From Ursus arctos (taxonomy: Eukaryota; Chordata; Mammalia; Carnivora; Ursidae), in contig NW_026622875.1 of the NCBI RefSeq assembly GCF_023065955.2, positions 10,642,501 to 10,706,500 of the forward strand: DNA of 64,000 nt, written 5' to 3'. Both the position numbers and the translations under genes were made by a program. The notes below the pieces were generated by a model. The model worked only from the letters and a program-made list of their open reading frames with translations, was not told where the DNA came from and ran no database searches. Positions 11,426-64,000 of the stretch are shown piece after piece; position 1 is the first letter of the stretch; every line of letters begins with the position of its first letter.

Positions 11426-14400
11426 CTTGAGTGGATGTTAGAAAGATTAGGGATTAAAAGAGAGCCCCGGCAGATAAGATTATCTGTAAAAACTTTTAGT
11501 CATACCACTATTTATAAAATTGTAAAATACTAAATGAAGGTTAAGGATCTACAACTTCTCTGTGTTATATGGAAACTACTATGATGAAGATATGATTCTC
11601 TTTTTCATTCAAGAAGATACCCTTGATGGATCTGGGTAGAACACAGGTTTGGTGTTCTTAGATCAAGACAGTTTATCAATTCTAGAATGAAGACCAGGAA
11701 AAAATCCTGACTTGCCTAAAAGATTCTGTAAAAGTCAGAAAAGGAAACTGGTGATAGGAGCTGACAAAATTGGAATAAAGAAGGACAGATCAATTTCAGA
11801 TAATGAAAAAGTAAAATCTCCCAGAATTCCAGGGGAATGCAGGGATTCAATAATTAACTTTTCTCTTTAGCACTAACACTGGCTATACTAAAAACTATAA
11901 CCAGAGATTTTTTAAAAATTCAAAATATGGTGTGCTTTCAAAGCTGTAATTGGGAAATGTGTTGAAAGCTGAGCTGAAGAAGGGAGGTCAAAATTTAAAC
12001 ATATCTTCCCCTCCTTTCCACCCCCCACCCATACTCTCTTATAATAAGACTTCCTTCTTTTTTTACTTCCTACGTATTAGGGATTTTAATTCCTTCAAAT
12101 GATCTTTCCTAAGGCAGACTTCACACTCTCCCCTCTCTGGAGTTATAATTGTGAAATGTCTACTGGAGAACATAACTTATAGGGGAGAGGATTGAAAATA
12201 TGTTGATTTAGTATTTCAAAAGTGTCTCTGATAAACATATAAATGAAGTTTCAGTGATTGAAAATGGAAGCTTTTAAAGCAAGGAGGAATAAATAATGCT
12301 GCAGACACATAGTTTTTTCTAACTTTCGTAAGACTACATTTTTCTCATGAAATATATCAATGACAGTGGTATCCTTGCCTTGGGGAGGTCTCATTCTTTT
12401 TAATCCTTTCATCCCTTGACTTTCTAACTGTAATAAAATAGAGAAGAAAATATGCCTATTCGTAGTACCTGACATATAATAAGCACTCAATAAATATCAT
12501 CCTTTCTCCTACTTCTAGTTGTCATATGGATAGCGGCAGATGTGTCTGTGATACAACATAAGACATCTGTAAAACTGTCAAAATGGTGGTACCATGTGGT
12601 TTGAAGAGGGCCTGCATTAGCACTTAGAGCAGATTGTATCTTTTGAAGATGGACACAATATCTCCCATCCCACATTCTTTTCTTATAATTTGACCTTCCA
12701 TAGTGTGATGAGACCTAACTGCCCTTAAACTTGGGTGGACATCTATTACCATCTCAACTAGTAACTAGTTGCTATGTGACTTCTGAGGCTAGTTACTAAA
12801 AATATCAGGTACTTCCACCTTGTTCTGTGACAATCGTTCTTGGAACCAGGCTGCCATACTGTGAGGAGGCTAAAACTAGACCACACAGAGAAACTAAATG
12901 GAGAGGCGGAGAGGCTATACATAAGTGTTCCAGCCCATTGCCAGCTACAGTCCCAGGCAAAAACCAGGATCAATGGTCCCTCTCTCAATGAAGAGGTCTC
13001 CAAATGATTCCAGCCCCCAGGTATTAAGTCTTCCCCTAAGAGAGTGGGAACAAAGAAAAAGGCCTAATAGAAAAACTTCATAATTACCTGAAATAAGGAA
13101 AATTAGCTAGCAATTCTAAGATGTTTCCACTATTGTTGCCTAGCAATAAGGGAATTTAGACATTAGATCAGTAATAAATAATGATGATAATGATGAAATC
13201 TTACATTTTCCTTGTCCATCTGAGTTGTATTTTAAGTAAATTTATAATTTTATTATAAATAGTCAGGAAATGTTCTCCACAAATTCTCTTTCCATGTAAC
13301 TAATATTTTCCCAATTTGAGTTCCAAAATTTTATGTGACAAGATACTCTATTGCGCTATTTAATAATTCTCCTGTATTTTTCCTGATTTGAAAAGAGCCA
13401 TTTTCTCCATGTCCCCTACCCCACCCCAAAACAGCCAGATCTTTATACATCTAGGATTACTCTTATCAGCATGTCTCCTCTCCCCACCACCAAGAAGAGG
13501 TAAGAGCCCATTAAGGATTCCATTTTCCAAGAGGAACACTAAAAAAAACTCCCACCCAGTCCCTCATGAACATGAGACCCATGAAAAATTACACTAGAGT
13601 TGTTGCACAGGGTTGGGGAAAGGAAAATGGAGAAGAGATTCCCTAAGACTGGGAAAACTGTGGTCATTTCCCATAGTGGTGTTGTCTTGTGTGGCTCGCC
13701 CTTGCTGCATTTCAGAAGTGGCTGGACTGGGAGGCCCATGCCTGTGGGCCTAGATACCAAACTCTGTGGGTTTGAAAGCAATGGTTTTGCATTCTGTGCC
13801 CAGCCCATGATCGGTGGAGAGCACATTTAAGAAAGACATCTTTTGGCCTGCCCAGAGCACAGGACAAAGCGGAGCATCAGCAAGAGAAACGATGGCAATT
13901 ATAATGAGCCAGTCACTCCTTCTGTTTTCTGGCATTAGGTAACCTAAGAATTCTTGTTGGTTGCAAGCAAAGCAGGAAAACAAAACAATACAAAACAAAA
14001 CAAAAACCGAAGTATCAACTGATACTTTTCTTCCCACTAATATCTTTGTGGTCTTTCCTTAATCTTCCTTTTGCGCAGATTTTTACTCAGTGACATTTGT
14101 TCTAAAGTATCTGCCTCAAGCAATAGCCTCAAGCAATACTATATTAATTCATGCTAAAGAAGTCAGGAAAAATTAATAATTTTAAATTGATAACTAAGAT
14201 TCTGCTTAGGATCAACAAACATGAAGTGAAGAGAAATAACAGAATTTATCAGTAAATAGGGATAACACTACCTCACTATGAAATTCTCTTCTGCCTCTTT
14301 CTTCCACTTTGCAGGACACTTTTAATTATATGCAGTTCATCTAGATAATCTAGGATAATCTCCCCATTTTAAGGTCAGCTGATTAGCAATCATAATTTCC

Positions 14401-14559
14401 CTTGGCCACGTAACTTAACATATTCACAGTTCTAGGGATTAGGATGTGGACGTCTATGGGAGTCATTATTCTGCTGATCACAAACGTGAACTGCCTAGCC
14501 CAATACTTAGCAAATGCTAGGCATTCCCAACTTACTCTCTATTAGTCTTATTACTCTAT

Positions 14560-14990
14560 TAGTCTGTTCAGGCTGCCTTAGTAAAACACCACAGGTTTCA
14601 GTGGTATTAAACCACTTTATTGGTTTAATAAATAAATACTATTTATAAACAAATAAGTACCAGTTATTTATGGTATTATTCTGGTTTAAACAACAGAAAG
14701 TTATTTCTCACAGTTTTGAAGGCTGGGAAGTCCAAGATCAAGGTGCTGGCAGATTTGGTTCCTGGTGAGAGCACCCTTCCTGGCTTGTTCACACATGGCC
14801 TTTCTTCAGAAGAAAGAGAGAATGAGCTCTCTGGTATCTTTTCTTATAAGGACACTAATCCTATAAGATTAGAGCTCCAACTTCATGACCTCATTTAATT
14901 GTTTCCTTAGGGGCCTCATCTCCAAATGCAGCTACCCTGGGGGTTAGGTCTTTAACATATACATTTTGAGGAGAACCATTCAGTTCATAA
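14560..14990 (+). repeat. Old interspersed repeat, second copy of the 388-765 family
   Basis: TATTAGTCTGTTCAGGCTGCC, TTAAACAACAGAAAGTTATTTCTCACAG, CTGGGAAGTCCAAGATCAAGGTGCTGGCAG, CTTATAAGGACACTAATCC and GTCTTTAACATATACATTTT match the same family. An AT-rich segment at about 14607-14690 with a partial duplication of TTTATGGTATTATTCTGGTT-like sequence interrupts it. Confidence 0.6.
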
Positions 14991-15159
14991 ACTCTCTCAC
15001 CTAACAATCCACACTATTTTCTTCAAATTTTGCCCCAACAATCCCCAATATGCCTACCCAATCTTACCTACGGAATAATTCACATACTTATTGTAGTAGG
15101 TATGCCCAATGAATTCCAATATATTTATTGGAACTATTCATTCCTATAGTCTTAATCAT

Positions 15160-16085
15160 ATTTGCCAAGGACTACCAAAACGCATCTCAGTCTTCTCTCT
15201 CTGTGCTTTCAACTCATGTAACCAACCACTTTCCAGACATCTCAATTTGTATGTTTCATGGGCTCCTCAAACTCCACATGTATTATTTAAATGCATTAAC
15301 TCAACTCTTCTTCCAGTTTAAAAAAAAAAACAAAAAAACCTCCTCATCCTGTGTTCTTCATCTCAGGATATGAGATGATATCTCTTTATTTGGTAGTCAT
15401 TCAAATCTCAAACTCAGGAGTTATCTGACCCTTTCCTCTAATTGTCCACATCCAGTGAATCATCAACTCTGACATTATTTATCTCCTAATATCTCTTAAC
15501 CAGTCCTTTCCATATTCCATCTTTCCTCCCCTAAGGGGAGGCCTTTTAACTAGCCTCTCCATATCCACTCTTGCTTCTTCCATTCCTTTCTCTTCAAAGC
15601 AGCCAAAAATTATCACTCTCCTACTTAAAGTTTACTGCTGTTCTCATGTAAGGTCCTCCATGATTAGGCTCTTTTCTACCTCTTTGGTCCTCTCCAACAG
15701 TCTTTAAGTTTAACGGTAGATTTTTCTCACTCTACAATATATATATTTTTAAAGATTATATTTATTTAATTGAGAGAGAGAAAGCAAGAGTGAGAGAGAG
15801 AACACAAGCAGGGGGAGGGGCAGAGGGAGAGGGAGAAGCAGACTCCCCGATGAGCAGGGAGACCAACATGGGACTCGATCCCAGGACCCTAAGATCATGA
15901 CCTGAGCTGAAGGCAGATGCTTAACTGACTGAGGCACCAAGCGCCCCTCACTCTCCCAACATTTTATCATCTCTCTTCACACACATTGTTCCTTCCACCT
16001 ATAACAATCTCTCGACTCCCCATTAGCCTGGCTGAAGTCTACTTATCTCAAAAGTCACTGCTTAACCTCGCATTCCTTAAAAAGG
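15160..16085 (+). repeat. L2 LINE, sense, interrupted by a SINE
   Basis: Landmarks include TCTCAATTTGTATGTTTCATG, AACTCAGGAGTTATCTGACCC, TCCACATCCAGTGAATCATC, TGCTGTTCTCATGTAAGGTCC and, after the SINE at 15747-15947, GTTCCTTCCACCTATAACAA. These follow the L2 3' half in order. Confidence 0.6.
15747..15947 (-). mobile_element. SINEC, antisense, inserted in L2
   Basis: It runs from TTTTTAAAGATTATATTTATTT to TGAGGCACCAAGCGCCCC. Short flanking TCACTCT repeats (before the A/T tail and after the head) are consistent with a target-site duplication. Confidence 0.9.
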
Positions 16086-17073
16086 ACTTACCGGACTCTA
16101 AAATTAAATTATTTTGCTGTAACATCTAATGGCTGTTTGGAAAGAAAATCTTTTCCTCTACTCTCTTAGGTTTATTTCCTGGGGGCCTGAAAATTAAAAC
16201 AAGAGACAGATTAGCAAGAGAAGAAACAGATTTAATCACATACCTGTGGGACTTCATATAAAAATGTGATTCAAGGAGAAGGTTGGAACTTGGGGCTTCT
16301 ATATTATCTTAATAGGGAAGGGGAGGAGGAGAAAGATACTCATGGGAAAACGACTTCTAGGAAGGAAAATCAGGCTCTTATGAGAATAGATGGAATATAT
16401 AATAGTCTTGTGACAATTCCTGCTTAGGTGTGATGCTGATTTCGTTTCCAGTGATAAGAGTCAATTTTGTCAGTTTCTCTCCCAGGGGAAGGGATTTATG
16501 ACAATTGAATTCTTTTGAATTCTTTTGGGAGGTTCTGCTTTTAGGCAGTTAAAATATTTCAGGAACTCAAGCCTCTGCTCAAAATAACTTTTATGCCACA
16601 GAGATGTAGTCTGGACCGCTTCAGAGCACACAGCATTTTCCTTTCTTACTCATTGCACAGTCATTTCTTCTGCCTTTCCAAAACTGTAAACAAATGAAAG
16701 CTAATGCCACACTTGTCTTGTTCAGTATCCCCAGCACCTTTAAATCAGTTAAAATATGTAAATGAGCTGGATGTCCCCTGGTGAACACTCAGGTCTGTGT
16801 GGCCCAGTCACTTGATTTATTCAAGAACAGCTGTGCTAGACACTAAGTGGCCTGGTCAATCAATAATAAATGGCTTCACATGAACATATCAATCTTCAAC
16901 TGCCTTTTTATTTAAGTTGCCTAAGAGCATTTTTTTAAAAATATTTTTGGCAGCCATGCTCCTTGTTACGCTGTTGGATAAAGGCAATAAGTAATGACAA
17001 TCCTTTAAGAGAGGCAGGAACAGTTTTATACTTATTTGAAACAGGTGTCAACCTGTTTTCCAGAGGCAGCTAC

Positions 17074-17096
17074 CAAAAAAAAAAAAAAAAAAAAAA
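17074..17096 (+). repeat. Poly(A) tract
   Basis: An uninterrupted A-run of roughly 23 bp lies about 20 bp before the 41-bp tandem repeat. It may be the tail of an unrecognised retroposon. Confidence 0.8.
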
Positions 17097-17114
17097 GAAC
17101 TCCTTTCTTTCGAA

Positions 17115-17231
17115 ACTTTTAGGAGAAAACGCCTCCATCCACAGGTTCTTTGGAGACTTTTAGGAGAAAACGCCTCCAACCCCAGGTTCTTTGGAGACTT
17201 TTAGGAGAAAATGCCCCCATCCACAGGTTCA
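17115..17231 (+). repeat. 41-bp tandem repeat (about 2.8 units) upstream of the DHX36 promoter
   Basis: Units begin ACTTTTAGGAGAAAACGCCT at 17115, 17156 and 17197, a period of 41 bp. The second and third differ from the first by a few substitutions (AACCCC for ATCCAC; ATGCCCCC for ACGCCTCC). The first two units contain GGAG...CTCC, which could pair as a small hairpin. The array ends at GGTTC near 17231, about 210 bp before the GC-rich promoter. Confidence 0.92.
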
Positions 17232-17439
17232 ATAGTACCTCCTTTCCAGAGCCTAATTGGAAGCAAACTTCGGATTTCACTACGGGTAATAAGAAAGTAA
17301 AAACAAAAACCCATTTCCTCACATGTTGGGCGTGGGTAAAGGAAACCTGCGAGGCTTTTCTCGCTCTCCGTCCACAGGTACAAAGGCAGACAACAGAGGG
17401 CAGATCAAACGGGACTTCACCTTCGCCACCTTACTGATC

Positions 17440-17612
17440 ACGGAGGTCGTCCGCCCGTGACGTCACCGGAAGCAGCTGCTGTGACGCTCCAATGGCCCTC
17501 CCTCTCGCGCTGGGCGCCGGAAGCAAAACGGAAGCGGACGTGCACCCGCTTCCGGGCCCGGGCGCCATTTCTAGCGGTTGCAGGTTCTCACGAGTTGTAG
17601 TCCGCTAGGACA
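17440..17612 (+). promoter_or_regulatory. DHX36: DHX36 promoter and 5' UTR (CpG-rich, TATA-less)
   Basis: The segment is GC- and CpG-rich against AT-rich flanks. Visible motifs are a perfect CRE TGACGTCA at 17458-17465, directly followed by the ETS-type site CCGGAAG at 17466; a second TGACG at 17482; CCAAT at 17489-17493; CCGGAAG at 17517-17523; reverse CTTCCGG at 17549-17555; and a YY1-like CGCCATTT at 17563-17570. No TATA box is seen. This is the usual layout of a broadly expressed gene. The transcription start cannot be fixed from sequence but probably lies near the last ETS/YY1 sites, giving a short 5' UTR. Confidence 0.8.
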
Positions 17613-62971
<45,359 letters not shown>

Positions 62972-63320
62972 GTAAGCATTGAAGATTATTATAAACTACT
63001 TAATTCTCTCCTTAAGCTTTTGAAATCCTCTTAATGCAGCAGAGCTTATATTGTAAACTTGTTCTTATTTATATTTGGACCATATTCTTCTTTACTTTTT
63101 GATCACTTAAGGCAAACTGTTTGCACGGGCATCACTTTCCTTCACAGCACATACCTGGTATCAGCTATTATTCACAAAGAATGTTAGTAAAATATAATAC
63201 TAGGGTAAATATTAGGAAACTAAGCCAACTATAAAACAATGGTAGATGGACATTACTTAAGATTTTTTTAGGATTTCTTTTCCTCTAAGACGTATAATTT
63301 TATAATTTATCTCTTTGATG

Positions 63321-63540
63321 AAAATTATGGTGGGGGCGCCTGGGTGGGTCAGCCGTTAAGTGTCTGCCTTCGGCTCAGGTCATGATCCCAGGGTCCTGGG
63401 ACCGAGCCCTGCATCAGGCTCTCTGCTCAGCCGGAAGCCTGCTTCTCCCTCTCCCACTCCCCCTGCTTGTTTTCCCTCTCGCTGCCTCCCTCTCTGTCAA
63501 GTAAATAAATAAAATCTTTAAAAAAAAAAAAATTATGGTG
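63321..63540 (+). mobile_element. SINEC, sense, with perfect TSD
   Basis: The body (63333-63528) runs from GGGGCGCCTGGGTGGGTCAG to AAATAAATAAAATC and the A-tail. AAAATTATGGTG is repeated on both sides. Confidence 0.96.
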
Positions 63541-63583
63541 ACTTCTCTGTTTTGAAAACTAAGGTATGACTTTTAAATATTTA

Positions 63584-63641
63584 TATGTGTGTGTATATAT
63601 ATGTGTGTGTGTGTATATATACACACACACACACACACACA
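63584..63641 (+). repeat. TG/TA/CA microsatellite with 28-bp perfect palindrome
   Basis: ATGTGTGTGTATATATATGT is followed by (GT)n, TATATATA and (AC)n ending near 63641. Bases 63602-63629 are exactly self-complementary. All bases alternate purine and pyrimidine. Confidence 0.95.
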
Positions 63642-63880
63642 AATAACCAGCCTCAGTAATTGCAGACTGCGAGGCATGTTTTTTGCCTACCAAGTGAGTT
63701 CATTCTAGTGAGGAAACAGAGAAACTAAGTCTCAAATGACTAGCAGTATGTGAATTGATACCACCCTCTTAAAAGGCACACTAGATTAGAATCAGTTGTC
63801 AAGGCATTAAAATAGTGGCTCAGTGGATTCATAAGTGAATATATTAATTTGAGCACCGTGTCTTAAGGAAGTAATTCCAC

Positions 63881-64000
63881 CCCGCATCTGGCTCCCTGCT
63901 CGGCGGGAAGCCCGCCTCTCCCTCTCATACTCCCCTTGCTTGTGTTCCCTCTCTCGCTGTCCTGTCTGTCAAATAAATAAATAAATAAATAATCTTAAAA
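63881..64000 (+). mobile_element. SINEC, 5'-truncated, running to window edge
   Basis: The copy begins inside the body (CCCCGCATCTGGCTCCCTGC) and lacks the tRNA-like head. It continues through the CT-rich part to (AAATA)n at the window end. Confidence 0.9.

Larger units (their letters stand above)
3889..17440. other. GPR149 3' UTR and intergenic region to DHX36
   Basis: This 13.5-kb interval has no convincing coding gene. The first part must include the GPR149 3' UTR. An AATAAA lies at 3903-3908, only 15 bp after the stop, but I cannot say which polyadenylation site is used. The rest holds SINEs, L2 fragments, an LTR-like stretch, a MIR and a second copy of the 388-765 family, each listed separately. 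The gaps (for example 3996-5618, 8350-10230, 11430-14560 and 16090-17070) contain only short random ORFs. The stretch 16140-16660 resembles an old repeat or LTR that I cannot classify. Confidence 0.7.
62972..64000 (+). other. DHX36: DHX36 intron 22 (5' part)
   Basis: It carries two sense SINEs and a TG/CA microsatellite with a long palindrome, listed separately. No further DHX36 exon was found before the window ends. Confidence 0.8.

Overview
The window is mammalian nuclear DNA, and the repeats point to a carnivoran. It holds at least 18 Can-SINE (SINEC) copies, which begin with the GGGGCGCCTGGGTGGCTCAG head and end in a CT-rich stretch plus AATAAA tails. It also has two 5'-truncated carnivore-style LINE-1s and older mammalian relics (L2, MIR, MER5-type hAT elements). 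The abundant SINE subtype containing CAGCGTTCTGGGATC and its reverse complement resembles copies I associate with bear-like caniforms. The species call is therefore an inference; the order-level call is firm.

Only two protein-coding genes are supported, both on the + strand. Positions 1-3888 hold the last intron and final coding exon of GPR149, an orphan class A GPCR; the exon encodes its cytoplasmic tail. Positions 3889-17440 are intergenic and filled with old repeats. Positions 17440-17612 form a GC-rich, TATA-less promoter with CRE, CCAAT, ETS-like and YY1-like motifs, preceded by a 41-bp tandem repeat. From 17613 to the right edge lies DHX36 (RHAU/G4R1), the DEAH-box helicase that resolves G-quadruplexes. 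The order GPR149 then DHX36 on one strand matches what I recall of mammalian synteny.

I traced 22 consecutive DHX36 coding exons by matching splice sites, phases and the known protein. They give an uninterrupted frame of 858 codons plus 2 nt. This covers the Gly-rich N-terminus, the G-quadruplex-recognising DSM/RSM segment, both RecA domains with all helicase motifs, the winged-helix and ratchet-like regions, and probably the start of the OB fold. About 150 C-terminal residues lie beyond the window. All introns are GT-AG. An internal acceptor in exon 13 would remove exactly 14 residues, matching the short human isoform.

The introns hold nearly all the remaining sequence. Intron 4 carries a 2.3-kb antisense L1 starting 278 bp after a 39-nt microexon. 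Intron 17 (7.6 kb) is mostly antisense L1 debris with two nested SINEs. Intron 14 carries two SINEs in tandem orientation. I found no functional RNA gene, CRISPR array or novel multi-gene system. The points worth a second look are regulatory or structural: G-runs in the helicase's own first exon, the promoter-proximal tandem repeat, the alternative acceptor, a 28-bp TG/CA palindrome and the young SINE insertions.
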